This document shows positions 19,985 to 32,495 of a stretch of DNA of 64,000 nt, piece by piece (position 1 is the first letter of the stretch; each line of letters opens with the position of its first letter). The notes beneath the pieces are model-generated. The model ran no database searches. It was given only the letters and a program-made list of their open reading frames with translations, and was not told the origin of the DNA. This stretch comes from Diphasiastrum complanatum (taxonomy: Eukaryota > Streptophyta > Lycopodiopsida > Lycopodiales > Lycopodiaceae). Location: the NCBI GenBank assembly GCA_029204225.1, contig CM055093.1, positions 25,450,117-25,514,116 of the forward strand, written 5' to 3'. Position numbers and translations under genes: made by a program.

Positions 19985-22900
19985 TAGAAGAGCACACTGT
20001 TTGGATCTACCCAAATATAATGGATTAATCGATCAATTAGATTTCTTCAGATCTATTTTGAATCTTGCGAAGTCTATGGCGAAGTTTTTTCCCAAGATAA
20101 ACTTAAGCTTTTTTTCTATGGCCTTAACAGGCGCAGCACAAGATTGGTACTATAATCAAGATGAAACTGAGCACATAGATTGGAAGACTGTTAAACGAGC
20201 CCTTATCACACGGTTCAAACCTTGGAAGTTTATAGAAGACCCTTTTCTACTTTTAAGCAAAATTAAAATGGAAAGGCAGAAAATGGTTCGAGATTATATT
20301 GAATTGATAAAATGCCTAAAATCTGAGTGCGAACCTGAGCTAATTAACGAAAATGTCATGATTATGTGATTTTGTCAGGTTTACCTAAAAGGATCAAACG
20401 TGAACTGAAACGCCATAATGAGTACACACTTTTGCAACATGCTATGGATGATGCAATTCGGGAGGAGGATGAAGATTCGGACGATGAGCCGAATATCAAT
20501 ATGTTGCCTTATACAGTAGGGCGAACCACTACGACATCCACCACTATTGCATCAACAAATGTCAACGCTACTACAGAAATGATGCTCAATGAGTTCGAGA
20601 AACTTGGGAAGAACAAGTAGAAACAGATGAAAAAGCTGTAGTCGTAATTTGATGAGAAGATCAAAGCATTGGAAGATTTCCATGAGCGAACAAGGAACCT
20701 GAGAAGTTTTCAAAGACTTTTCCTACAAGGAAAAATGTCTGATGTTCTATTGGTACAGGAAATCACACAATGAATGAGTGTCCTCAATTGAAAAAATGAA
20801 TGGAAATCAGTATATGCCATTTGTGTAATTTGCTTGATCATGAGACTGCGTTTTGCAACTTCAATCCTCAGATAATTCAGCAACGGTATGCCTATATGGG
20901 ATATCAAGAACCACATTATGGAGGAAATCTGGCAGCTAGACCTCGTCAATCTACTCTTGGATACTCGGAACGACTAGTCTTACTTGCCCCACCAAAGCAC
21001 CCCGCTCCTCCTGCCAATTTGATGGAACCAGAACCTTACAAAAATGCCAAGCAATGGAACTATGGTAATGATCAAGCAGGTGGATCTTCAGAACAATATG
21101 CTATTTAGGCTGTCGTGCAACAAGCAGCATCTAGAAACTGGACTAGAACACCACTTGGATGCTTTGCATGTGGAAAAAATCACAGAGTTGCAGAATGTCC
21201 AAATAAAGAAAAATTTGTACCATTTAGTCGTGACTGTGGTTATGGGCATTGCTATAAGGAGTGTCCAGCAAAAAAAAAGCCACCACTGGCTACAGCTCTT
21301 GCAAATGTGATAACAACCAAGCAAAGACCAGTAGCTCAGAATAAACCAACTGTACCCTTGATGGTGGTCACCAGGGCACAAAAGTATGAAGAACTGGTAG
21401 CAGATCCAGTACCTGCTGATTCTATACCATTAACTGATATACCAACAACATCTGGAGTCTATCCAAATCTTCATGCAAAAAAAAGAAGATTTCAGGATAT
21501 GAGGCAGTGGGTTAAACATCTGCAAGAAGAAGAGAAGCTTGAAGCGACTAGAGCAACAGCCAAAGTTTGTTCTTCGCCATTGCATCAATCGAAAAATTCA
21601 CGAACAAATATGAATGCCTAGTTGCATCATCATGAAGAACCCTTCAAGATGACTGAACCAGAAGCACCGCAAACAGAACTGCTCATGAATATTTTGTCTA
21701 GTAAGATCAATATTTCGTTGGGAGAGTTCCTGAAGTTGGTGCCATTTTGGCATTACCTCATGAAAATGCACTTTTCATTTTATACGGATCACCAACCGTT
21801 ACTTTACTTGGTAAACAAGACGTGCAATACTGGGTGTATTGCAAGATGGTTATTGTTATTGACTAAATTTGACTTTCGAATTGTAGTTCATAAGGAAAAG
21901 CAACATTATCTAGACGACCATGTTTTGCGAATTTAATCGACACCAGTTAATACTTAAGTGGATGATGGATTACCATATGCTACATTATTCTATGTACAGG
22001 CCGTACCTGAGTGGGCAGCGGATATTGTTGAGTACTTGATGCTAGGACAACCGAATGACTCTTTGACAAAGGTACAAAAGATGCAATTGATTCATAAAGT
22101 TGAACCTTATCAATTGATTGCTGAAAAATTGTATTGTTATGGATCAGACAATATTCTACGTAGATGTTTTTTATCGCATGAAATATTAGATTTAATCACG
22201 TTTTCAAATGATGGGATGGGCAAAGGACACTTCTCTATAGATATTATTGTCCGCAAACTTTTGCAATCAGGTTGTTGGTGGCTTACGCTTTATAAAGACA
22301 CAAAAAATTATATTCAGACATGTGATGTTTGCCAGCGAGCACGACGGCCTACTAGACAGAACTATGAACCTTTACATCTGGTTTTATCGCAAGCACCATT
22401 TGAAAAATGGAGACTGGATTATATTGGTCCTATTCATCCTGCCACGCGAGGATCTCAGGCCTGATATATTATCGTAGCAACTGATAATATAACCAAGTGG
22501 GTTGAAGCCAAAGCTGTCAAAGTTGCTAATGCGAAATCTATGGCCAAGTTTCTTTACAAAAATATTATTATTAGATTTGGATGTCCTATCGAGATTGTCA
22601 GTGACCGGAGTACACACTTTGCTAATCAAACGATAAAGTGTTTACTGGAAGATTTTTTTGTTATACATAGATTTAGTACTCATTATCCTAGAGGGAATGG
22701 CCAAGCTGAATCTTCTATAAAAACAGTTGAAGCGAGTCGATTTGATTGGGAACATAAACTGCATGCAACATTATGGGCATTCAGAACCGCTTACAAAAGT
22801 AGTACAAATCAAACACCATTTCAACTAGTCTATGGTCAAGATGTTGTCATGCCGATTGAATTTTTAATACCATCTCTACGTATAGCATCGACAAAGCAGC

Positions 22901-23170
22901 TAAATGATGATAAGTCTTCGTAGCTATGTCATGAAGCGTTGCACAAATTGTGTGAAACAAGATTGATGGTAGTTAAGTGTTAGCAGTAGAGAAAGCCCGT
23001 CGTAAGGAAATTGAAGTTTATCGATGAAGGCCCGTATAGAGTGAAGGAAATTCTGAACTATGGAGCAGTGATTCTTGAGCACTTGGATGGAAAACGGTTT
23101 GATACTTTTGTGAATGGCAGCTGATTATGCAAGTTATGGCAGCCTGCTCCACCAGTTCAGCAAGCATGAT
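19985..23170 (+). pseudogene. Ty3/Gypsy element: gag, zinc knuckles, RNase H end, integrase; RT deleted
   Basis: Gag (19985-20620): LDLPKYNG start, TGAAQDWYYNQDE and RALITRFKPWKF motifs, a 1-base deletion near 20366 and a KREEDED-like acidic part. Nucleocapsid (20740-21280): ICHLCNLLDHETAFC and CFACGKNHRVAEC knuckles. Then 21381-21621 is linker, and at 21740-21936 the frame is already in the C-terminal RNase H (FYTDHQPLLYLVNK, ARWLLLLTKFDF). Protease and RT are gone. Integrase (21958-22923) is nearly intact: CDVCQRARRPTRQNYEPLH, ATDNITKWVEA, IVSDRSTHF and GNGQAESSIKTVE give the D-D-E triad. One TGA at 22462 interrupts it. A tail ending WQPAPPVQQA closes at about 23168. It abuts a Copia fragment. 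Confidence 0.88.
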
Positions 23171-23199
23171 GCAAATGATCTCATGCCAATACATAGGGT

Positions 23200-24074
23200 C
23201 ATGAGTTTAAAATTACATCCTAGGCCTAGAAATTGATTTTTATGAAAATCATGTCTTTATATGCCAATCTAGATATGCTCACTCTATGTTGAAAAAATTC
23301 CATATGGAAAATTCTAAGAGCATAGATACTCCAATGGAGCAAATTGTAAAAGATCCTAATAAAGGTGATAAAATATTCTTTGAGGACGTCACACTTTTTA
23401 GGAGTCTTGTAGGCTCCTTGATTTGGCTTACCATTACTAGGCCCGATCTTAGTTTTTGTGTGCACAAATTGAGTCAATTTATGCAAGAACCTAAGATCCA
23501 TCATTGGAAGATGGCCAAGAGGATTTTAAGATATGTATCTTCATCTTGTGATTATGGTCTACTCTATAAAAGTGAAGATCTATCCATTATTGGCTACTCG
23601 GATTCGGACTTTGCAAGTGACAAAATGGATCGAAAGTCTATTAGTGCATACACTATCTTTCTTGGAGGCAATCTAATATCTTGGCTTTCCAAAAAGCAAG
23701 ATACTATATCTCTCTCTTCATGTGAGGCCGAGTACAAAGCACTCACTACAACTACCAAAGAAGTGCTTTGGATCAAGAGGTTATTAATGGAACTAAAGTG
23801 CATCAAGGAGGATGATCTACCAATGATCAAGTGTGATAACATCTCGGCCCAAGCTCTTGCCAATAATCCCATATTTCATGCAAGAAGCAAGCACATAGAA
23901 GTGGCAAACCATTTTGTGAGAGAAAAGCTTATTGGAGGAGAAATCTATTTGGAGCATGTCAACTCGTCCTCTTGTATTGCCGATCTACTCACCAAGCCTT
24001 TGAGCAAAAGTGCTTTCATCAAGCATAGATCTAATCTTGGAGTTATATCAAGATCAATGCCCAAATCTTCATAG
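23200..24074 (+). pseudogene. Copia RT C-terminus and RNase H, uninterrupted
   Basis: An open frame of 262 codons (23286-24074), with more in frame upstream (YILGLEIDFYE near 23215). It reads the Copia RT thumb (GSLIWLTITRPDLSFCVHKL), then RNase H: GYSDSDFASD, SLSSCEAEYKAL, CDNISAQALANNP and HARSKHIEV, ending ADLLTKPLSKSAF. All expected acidic residues (Asp, Glu, Asp, and the His-containing motif) are present. It is followed by a polypurine tract and an LTR, so it is the true 3' end of a plus-strand Copia element. The 5' part (gag to RT palm) is missing, replaced by the Gypsy tail. Fewer lesions than its neighbours suggest a younger insertion. Confidence 0.92.
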
Positions 24075-24080
24075 ATAATT

Positions 24081-24092
24081 TTTTAGGAGGAG
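24081..24092 (+). other. Polypurine tract of Copia element
   Basis: TTTTAGGAGGAG immediately precedes the LTR start; this is the usual position for plus-strand priming. Confidence 0.65.
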
Positions 24093-24829
24093 TGTGAAGA
24101 ATTGAAAAAGATTATCTATGTTAGATATAGGGGTCTTATGTTTTTTACATCAAGCATCTAGGTGTAGGATGTTGATAGGAATAAATTTGGCATAGATGGC
24201 AAATTATGCATTTCCACTTGTAATGCCACTATTGAGCCAAAATAGAGTAAGAGGCTAAACACTTGCTAATTAGAGTGTAGACAAGTGTAAAGTTTTTGTT
24301 TGATGAATTCCAAGAGGTCCAATAGGATATAGAGGTGGAACCTTGTGAGGTCCAATAGGAAATTGAGGTGTGCTTGAATATAGTCCAATAGAATTAAGAG
24401 GTGCGTAGATCAATGATCCAATAGGATCAAGAGGTGACAAAATGTGGTCCAATCATAGTTAAGCATAGTGGTAGCTCGTGGACCTACTAGTATCATTGTA
24501 CTCCTCATTTTGAAATCAATTGATTTGGTGATTTCATGGATTTTGTGAGTTATTGGATTTCTAGCTTTCTCTCTCTACTCGAGAGCTCTTGATGCATTTT
24601 CTCTCTCTACCCGAGGAGAGCAGCTTGTTTTTACTTAGATTATTTTTTGAATACTTCCCACACGTGTGAGTGAGAGTTGGAAGTGATTGAATGCATGTAG
24701 TAGTGTGTTTTTGCCATAGGAATCAAGATTGATCTTGAATCTCAATCTAGTCTTGATCTTGGTGCATCTACACACCTTAGAAGATCACAAGTACATGTAG
24801 TGGACAGTCCACACGTGTGAAATTCAACA
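24093..24829 (+). repeat. Copia 3' LTR, 737 bp
   Basis: It starts TGTGAAGAATTG after the polypurine tract and ends CACACGTGTGAAATTCAACA. The end is the inverse of the LTR start at 9651 and 35367, so the family is shared. It has CCAATAGGA-type short repeats at 24318-24455 and CTCTCTACTCGAGAG at 24570-24585. A matching 5' LTR is not in the window. Confidence 0.75.
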
Positions 24830-24984
24830 AAAAATAGTCTTGGGTCGAAAAATTTTGATACCAAATTTTTTTTGTCTTCAAGTAAAAATCATGCCCCCTC
24901 TATTTTTGTAGTTTTTCAAGAATAAGTATAAACAGGTTGTTCAGGATGTTCATTACCTAATGGAATTGGGCTTGAGGATAGAAT

Positions 24985-25640
24985 TCCAACTCTCCCCCTT
25001 GATGTGGATCTTGAAAATTTTTTATCTTCAGATTTAATAAATTGTTAAATCTGAGTTGGTAATCCATGGCAAAGTAATCTGCTGCCATAAACTTTGTCCT
25101 ATAGTAAACCAAAGAAATTATCCTTGTGATTTGGTTGTCATAGTAGATAAATGTCAGATGTGACTGAATAAAATTGGTATCTACAAGATGGTTCTTTAGT
25201 CAAATCGCCTCCTTGGTAGAATGTGTGCAAGCTATAAAATCTGACTCGGTGGAGGATAATGTTACTGAGGTCTAGCTGTTACATGAGATTGGACCTTGAT
25301 TGAACATAAATCCAGAAGTTGATATTCTAGTGTCAATACTTTCTATCCAATCTACATCTGTGTAGAATGTTGGCTGATGGGCCGGCTTTTTGTTGACTGA
25401 TGGAAATCAGTCTACTAGGCCGGATTCAAAAAATGTACTCCAGTGCTAACATGCATTTCAGATCCTTCATTGAGTTCAAATTGTTATTGAGTAATAAAAC
25501 TCATCTACATAATGAGCAGTGATAATAGAAAGATCTGATATAAACTTAAAGTAGATATGCGAGTCTACCAAGTTCAGCTAGAAAACATTCTCATTTCGAA
25601 GTGCAAGTTTGGTGTCATCTTCTGTCCTGCACTAGTCAGC
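24985..25640 (-). pseudogene. Copia RT palm end and RNase H relic
   Basis: The minus strand reads HYVDEFYY near 25500 (the YVDD motif with its last Asp changed to Glu). In another frame, from about 25370, comes FYTDVDWIESIDTRISTSGF, GPISCNS, a stop, TSVTLSSTESDFIACTHSTK, then YYDNQ. A TGA replaces the usual Trp of the KEAIWLKN motif near 25193. Below it a polypurine AAGGGGGAGAG stretch at about 24985-25000 marks the end of the internal domain, and the LTR beyond is interrupted by the plus-strand Copia LTR. Dead. Confidence 0.75.
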
Positions 25641-25741
25641 ATCAATAGTTGACTTTGCCTCTGGAATAGTGTTGAGTTCCTGCACAAAGTAGCAGGCCGG
25701 ATCATCCACGAATCGTGAAGGAGGCTGTCTGGATCGATTCG

Positions 25742-26340
25742 ATCTTCTTGTTGACAGATCCTCTACTCTAGAGGATCTGTTGGTTATTTCTTTGCTTCTT
25801 CTTCAAAACTATTTCTTGCCTGTTACAAGGCTTGTTTGGGCATTACTTGTCTATTTTCTTATTTGTTACAATGCTCAAGTCTGGCAGAAACTAATTGAAT
25901 ATCTTTGTAGTATAATGTCCTGTCTGTCAGAGGACAACTCAGGGTCATTCTCTCTTGAAAACACTCACATTCAAACAGAGATGCAAGCCATGAGCATTCA
26001 TTTACAGATCAGGATGCAGTCCAAATGAACATTCAATTGATTCTACAACTACCTAATCTAAAAACGAACTGAATCAGATCCTACACTTTGCTAGAACTGA
26101 GCTACACTTGCATTAATCCACAAAGCTGAAAGAAGAACTAATCTACAACATTTTAGAAGTCCAAGAATCAAGAAACCAACCAGTCTTTTGATTCTTGGAC
26201 ATCCCAAGAACATCAAAACTAGAATGTTGGAGGATATGCAAGATTTATACCACATTTCTAGCCTATTTAGTTTACTTGAATGTTGGTTCCTATATTATTT
26301 CACAAACAAGAAAAGAAAAGTAACCCACTCTAGGAAAGCA
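25742..26340. repeat. Dispersed repeat, second copy of 5590-6190
   Basis: It starts CTTGTTGACAGATCC and is highly similar to the earlier copy, with small indels. Its position next to a minus-strand Copia relic suggests an LTR or part of one, but ends and PBS were not identified. Confidence 0.6.
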
Positions 26341-28714
26341 ACAAATCTAATCCACTCTACAATCCACAACCACACAAAAAGGGGGGAAGGGCAAGATCAT
26401 GAATGCATCACTCAAGAAACAAGCATGATCAAGGACTCAATGAATGCACCAAACTCGTGAAGGCTCTTCTCATTTCAGCATGGAGTGGATACAATACACA
26501 AAAAGCTCCTCTTCACAAAGAGAGTCTCTTAAATAAGCAAGAGAGCTCCGTAGGTGGCATCCTAGTGGAATTTCCGCATTTCACAAATTACAAGTGGAAT
26601 GATGCGCTCCACTAGAGGTCACCATCAAAAGGTGGCTCACTCTACTTTCTTTAAGAGGGGTCTATTTGCATTTATTACATTAGCCTAGTAATAGTAGTTC
26701 CTACATGGTCATTCCATGTTTTGGGATTTACCATGAGGCTTACACTATTCTTGCTTGTCATTCCTAACTAGCATTTCTCGGCTCTCATACTTGGCTCTTA
26801 GTCTTCATTAGTCTCGTCTTCTCAGGGACCTCCTAAGTCTAGGGTGAGAGGTGCTCTCGAGTTGCTCTGTCTGAGTATCTTGGAGATTTGTCAAAATCAG
26901 CCAACATCATCCCACCCGTAATGTGTTGCATGACCCACTGCAACTCATATTGGACGATGTCACTCCACTTTCGCATTGGCGTCTTCGATCGACACTTGGA
27001 AAAGCGTAGATCCTCGTTCGCTTACATAAAATCAAGTGCTTTTTGTCGCCAGTCTTTATCACAAAATTTGTATTTCACAAATTTCCGCAATCGGATCAAA
27101 ATGTTTTATTGCTATAGGTGGTTGACATTCTCAAAATTGGAGAGCTCTCAGCAGCTTCACAGCTTGCAAGCTCGAGTGCTTTCCATGTGATACTTTGTTT
27201 TGTCACTTGTATCTACCATTGACGGTTTCATCTTTGGTTTTTTGGCAGGTACTAACTTTTGGGAGGTCTGTATCTTCCATTTGCTTCTGGGTGTTTCCAT
27301 GGTTCTTCTCAGTTGAAGTTCCAGTCTCAAGGAAAACCTTTGATTTTCAAGTTACACAAACTTCGACTATCAGTCTCAAGGGGATGGACTCATCCTCAAA
27401 AATTGGTGGTAGGAACAGATTTGGGTGGATGGTTTGGTAATGGTAAGGAAACATGATGAAGGCTCGGTGGAAGGTGAAAGAACTGATAGTTCTACAGTTG
27501 CAACCTTGGAACCTTGAAATGTCGAGCTTTGACCACCACTTGCTGGGTTCGTTACTTTTGGATCTCTTTGGGCTTCATAGGAGGGGATTCAACTATAATT
27601 GCTCCAGAGAGTTTCTTTTGATCAAGATTGATCTTACTTATCTATTTTTTAAGATTTGTCCTTTTCTCCTCACCTTCTTTGCTTAATTTCTTTATGTCTT
27701 CTAGCTGTTTTGCCTGCTTCTTAGATCTGTGTTTGGCTGATCAACCATTGTAGGTGCTAGTTGGTCTCCGTAGGACATTTGCAATGATCTATCAGCTGCT
27801 TCAGTAAGTATAAAAAACTAGGGATTTCTCAGAAGAACAGTGAAATGATGATAAACAAACAGATGGAAGGTAGGGTGGAGGTGGTGTCATCGGTAGATGG
27901 TGTGAACGATAGGCATGAGTATGGGTGCAAAAGTATGGCAAGATATCGGTTGAAGGAGATTGATTTTCCAATGCTTGTGTTTCTCTTTCTGAAGGATCCT
28001 CGTTCGTGACTAGGGTACTTCTTCTGATTGAGTCTCTTTGAATTGCCCATCTGTCTTCTTAGCCTTGTCTTTTTCATATTTGACTTGTGACCTTGGCTGT
28101 CGATCTTGCTGATGTTGTTGCTGGCAGCGTGACTGCTCCAGTGGATCCAAGCAAATCCACTCTCCCCTCTCCAAGATCTGTTGGTGGGGATGTTGTTAGT
28201 GGTAACTGTACATGCTCAAGATTGGATCGGTGTGTTTAACACGTAATTGAAAACACGTTGAACATGTGACTGGACTAAAGATTGAACAAATTATAACTAA
28301 ATTTGTTTCGATCTTGCTGAAGTTGACTCAAAGATTAATATGACAATGAGATATAGGAATCAACTCTAACTTGACATGGGTTTCTCATATTTCTCAAAAA
28401 TCCCAGCTACTGTACAAGGGGATCTGAAGATGGATAGATGAATGAAAATGCGTTTTGAAGATGCTCCACAAAAGACTCTCGTGTAGTAGCTATTCCTCAT
28501 GCAAAAATCAATCACACAAAATAGGTGAAGAGAAACAATGAAATAAACAAACGTTATAGAGTGAGAACTGTATGGCACATGTCGAACAAAAATTGCATTA
28601 ATCAATATTGATAATTTACATAAGTGTGGATGCAAGAGAGTGATAGGCATGTGAGTCTTGAGAAGGCCACTAAGTCTGAGGAGGTAGCACTATCAATGTT
28701 TAGCGACCAACTTC
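26341..28714. other. No recognised gene
   Basis: I find no clear TE domain here. At about 27115-26880 the minus strand gives a coherent peptide with DWRQKALDFM, a TAA, then TPMRKWSDIVQYELQW and MQHITGGMMLADFD, possibly a relic of an unknown gene. Plus-strand frames at 27195-27460 overlap each other and show no family. The rest looks non-coding. Confidence 0.4.
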
Positions 28715-28720
28715 TAAAAA

Positions 28721-29056
28721 TATAGTACTAAGGACCATAAATGGATCTTTGAATGATCCACAAGGTTGATTGTGTGCTTGTTAAATAATTTATCAGAAAC
28801 TAGTCATCAGAAAACAAGATCTAGTTGAGCAGCTTGATAGAAAACAAGTAGCGACAATCAGAGCATTGATCAATTAGTATAATCCAACTCCACATGTGTG
28901 GAAATAAGGCTGTAGTACGGCCTGTAAATAGTGTTTACAAAGTGCCAAAGCTGGGTTTCATTGGAAAAATAGAGGAATCACCATACAATGAGAGAAAACT
29001 CGAGTTTCTCCTTGAGGCTCCAAAAAGTTTCTATCTTCTCACTATGGAGAATGGGA
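28721..29056 (+). repeat. 335-bp inverted repeat, left arm
   Basis: Inverted copy at 37321-37655. Both contain GGATCTTTGAATGATCCACA and the short open frame around GFIGKIEESPYNERKLEFLL. In this arm the frame is uninterrupted (28894-29085); in the other arm GAG TAA replaces GAG GAA. About 8.26 kb lies between the arms. Confidence 0.85.
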
Positions 29057-29554
29057 ATTGCAATACTCCATTGTTTGTAGAGTAAGGAGATTTACTCTCA
29101 CTTGCCCTTGTCAAAACAAGGCAGGGTTGGTGATACTGAAATCTACCATCATTGATAGCAGATGTTGTAAGATATAGCTTGAGATGCAGGTATGGTTGAG
29201 GTACTATGTCTAGAGTACCTCTATGAGCAAGAGATTTAGAACCAAATCTCTATCTTGATTTTTGAATCCTAGATTTATTGTGTATTGGCGCATTGGAAAT
29301 CTTATCAGCATGTGGAAAGACAAATAGATTTGAAGTTGTATAAGGGGAGAAAAACTGTCAATTCTCTGTGGAGGTTGCTAGTGGTTGGACATTGTAGCAG
29401 ATGATGGAATATCGGTTTCGCTTTCTTTCGACAAGGACTCATTTCATATTGTCTTTTTGCATTATGGAGCTGGTGTATTGTGCGGTATTGTAGAAGTTTA
29501 CAAGAAACTTCTCGATTGAGCAGCAAGATTAACTGTTGGTTGCTATGGTGCTCA

Positions 29555-30797
29555 TGTGGTTGTCGTGAGGATCCTATTGCGATTCAAAACTGACGTGAGA
29601 GGTAGGTAGGATCTTAGTTGGTTGTTTCGGATGGTCTTTGAAACTGTGTTTTTTGACACAGTCGGGACACTCAGCATGGTACTTGGTCTTGACTGGACAA
29701 TCAACCATGAAGTGGCTAGTTTTTCCATAGATGAAACATCCATTTGTTCAATGGCCCTTGTATAACGGCATAGCCATCTTGTATGACTAATGGTTCTAGA
29801 ATTTCATATGGATATTCGGAATAAGTCAAAGAATGTACCGTATGTGTGTGGATAGGTTGATATGAAGGACAAGCGTCAGCATGATGCATAGCCCTGAAGT
29901 GTGGGCACCATATTGGTTTTCATCTATAAGGTACCTGTGAAGTGTTTGGATGACCAGGCATATTGCTTTGGATAGACTTCAAGGTAGTTTGAAACTCATT
30001 GGTGAGTTTCTCCATTTGTAGTTGGTGTTTCTTATTAAGCAACTCCAACTGGGATTTCCAAAGTTGATCTCGGGTGTCCTCGATCGCCTTTGACTCATGG
30101 ACAAGAGCACGTGGTGTTCTCCTTTCTCTGGATTCATCAACATCTGATCCCTCGTCTTCTTCTTTGATGGCATCAGACATAGCTAACCTTAGGCTCATAT
30201 ATTCATCACTAGATTTAAGCTCGAGTCTAATCCACTTGGAAGGCCGACTAAGAACCATATGCTGAGCATTTGTTCAAAGGGCTGTTCTTGTACTTGACTT
30301 TTGAGGCATTTGAAACGCTCGATATAGTCTCATACACGTTCATCTTTCGCCATCTTGATCTTACTCAATTTGACAAAAGGGCTCTCTATTAAGCGAAAGG
30401 GCTTAAAGCGTGTGATAAAGGACTCTTTTAGAATTGACCAGTCTATCTTATCTTCATGATCAAGGTTGAAAAACCAATCGCGTGCTGTAGCGATCATGGT
30501 CATCGAAAATAGTTGGACCATAGCAGCGGGAGATGTTTTGCCATACACATCACATGTATTCTCAAAGATTTGCAAAAATTGTTGAGGGGCCAAACTACCG
30601 TCAACCTTTGGTAGATCTAGCTTGGGTGTACATTTCTCAAGATGAGCACTGTGGGTAGCAGAAGCACCATTAATGTTGGTTCTGTCCTGTGAGGGTTCAG
30701 CAGCATAAAAATGGGGTCGTGCGCTTGAGGACTCAGCTCTATCGGGTTCTTGTTCCTCGAATGGGTTTGTGCATGGCTCTTGGAGTTGGGACCACAT
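29555..30797 (-). pseudogene. Ty3/Gypsy gag polyprotein, copy 2 (broken)
   Basis: Near-identical counterpart of 770-2024. It has the same Retrotrans_gag core (ARDWFFNLDHEDKIDW; here Ala, where copy 1 has Thr), the same TGA after KMAKDERV, the same acidic KEEDEGSD segment and the same frameshifted CxxY knuckle. Around 29670 this copy keeps CPDCVKKHSFKD, while copy 1 reads CPDYVRKHNSKD, so copy 1 lost a Cys after the duplication. No pol follows. Confidence 0.85.
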
Positions 30798-31177
30798 TCG
30801 GTAGAATGTATGATGTCAGATTTGTTCAATTGTAGGGGACCTTACCTCGTATGGATCATCTCCTGGGATTTTAGGATATTTTTGTTGGTCCATTGGATAC
30901 TGGTGTGTTTATTTTGTGTTGTGTATGTGTTTCTGGTGTTTTTGGATTTTTGTTTTTTTTTGGGCTTTGCTTTTTTTCTTTTTCGGTGTGGTCTGATTTT
31001 TGGTGTTTTTGGTGTTTTTTGGATTTGTTAAGGGTTTTTGTAAGGAAGGCAAGGGGAGACTTAGTATGAAAAGGGCTTCCTTATGGTATGGGTTTTATTT
31101 TTTCGAAAATTTTTGTGGTGTCAGTTGCAAAAATGTGGGATGCAAATGGAATGGAATGTTGGATTCAAGTCGTCGGA
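30798..31177 (-). other. Gypsy leader, copy 2, ending at a deletion junction
   Basis: Matches 2025-2400. At about 31175 the sequence passes from the 76-bp repeat directly into sequence equivalent to 6437 (CACCTGATAAAGTG). The minisatellite block and dispersed repeat between them in copy 1 (~4 kb) are absent. Confidence 0.7.
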
Positions 31178-32460
31178 TGCACCTGATAAAGTGTCTTTCC
31201 ATTCAGGGCCTCTGAAATGGATCAATTTTGAAGGTAGGTTGTTGTAGTAACAATTTCTGCCCAGAACTTCTTTGGAAGAGATGCACGGGCCAACATGCTC
31301 CTTGCACTTTTAATGAGTGACTGAGTCTTCCATTTAGCTACACCATTTAACTGAGGTGAGCTTGTTGTAAAATGTTGTTGTATTCCGGTTGCCTTGTAGA
31401 AGTCTTTGAGTTTGTTGGAGATAAATACTCCCTCTGCATCTGAGTATAAAAGCTTTGATTCTTCTCTGGGTCGATTTTTCTGATGATGCCTTGAACTGCA
31501 TAAAGAACTTGAGAGTATTGGATTTGTTCTTCAAGAAATATGTTAGTCCTTTGAGAGAAGTCATCAATAATAATCAACAAATAGACAACTCCTCTTGTGG
31601 AACTGGTCTACATAGGACCACAAATGTCCATGAGTACAAGATCTAGCAAATTTTTAGAAATATATTCTGGATCTGAAATGATTGAACTTCTAACATGCTT
31701 GCTGGAAATATAGCTTTTACATGGAGTATTGGATTTGCTAATGAAGGGTAAATTTTGTAGTAAGTTTTGTTTTAACATTTGCTGATTACAACTAGAATTT
31801 AAATGGCCTAATCTATGACATATTATTTGAATCAGAAGTAGTAGTAAAAAGAGCTTGACTACTTGTAGAATAGGAGTAACTGAGTTTGTGCAAATTGCCA
31901 CATCTTCTACTAAAAGCAAAAATTTTTCTAGATTCGTCAAGAATAGTGCAGCCTTGTCTATCAAATTCGACCCTCTGACCTGAATCTGTGATTTTGCTAA
32001 CTGAGAGCAAGTTTTTGGTTAGATTTGGAATGTGAAGAGCATTGGACAAAAACATTACATCACCTTTCGGGAATTTGGTTCTGACTGTTCCTTCACCCGC
32101 AATGGAATGAGTTGAGTTGTCTCCAAGTTGCACAACTCTAGAATGGGTGTATGACTTGTAGTCATGGAACCAGTCTTGATCGTGAGTCATGTGTTGTGTT
32201 GCACATGAGTCCAAATACCAGGAATCGATATCCTGTTGCTCTTCGACTTTGGTCAAAAATGTAGTTTCATCTTTCTCTTCATGCTAGAGCGAGTAACTGG
32301 TTGAGGCAGCATTTGCTTGTTGTTGGGACTGCATCTTCTTTTCATTGGTGTACTTGAGTATTCTGCAATTCTCCATGAGATGGCCAATCCTCTTACAATA
32401 TTTGTAGAATAGGTTCTGCTTTGGCTGGAATGATGAAGAAGAATTCAAATTTCACTCGAG
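31178..32460 (-). pseudogene. Copia gag end-protease-integrase remnant, copy 2
   Basis: Counterpart of 6270-7640. Protease: YLDSCATQHMTHDQ near 32210, with the DSG catalytic motif now DSC (copy 1 keeps DSGA). GEGTVRTKFPKGDVMFLSN and HIPNLTKNLLSVSKI follow. The integrase His/Cys region is at 31680-31790. The integrase core keeps a stretch deleted from copy 1 (31280-31400), whose catalytic-Glu segment, normally AERKNR-like, reads AKWKTQ, so the Glu is lost. The knuckle near 32405 is YKYCKRIGHLMENC, again with the first Cys as Tyr. Frameshifts are at different places from copy 1. Non-functional. Confidence 0.85.
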
Positions 32461-32495
32461 CCAGTATTTGACTCTGAGTTAAAATTCGACCTAGA

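Noticed and set aside
27195-27456. Two overlapping plus-strand ORFs with protein-like composition
   Set aside because: Neither frame matches a family, and the strong overlap means at most one could be real; not enough support.
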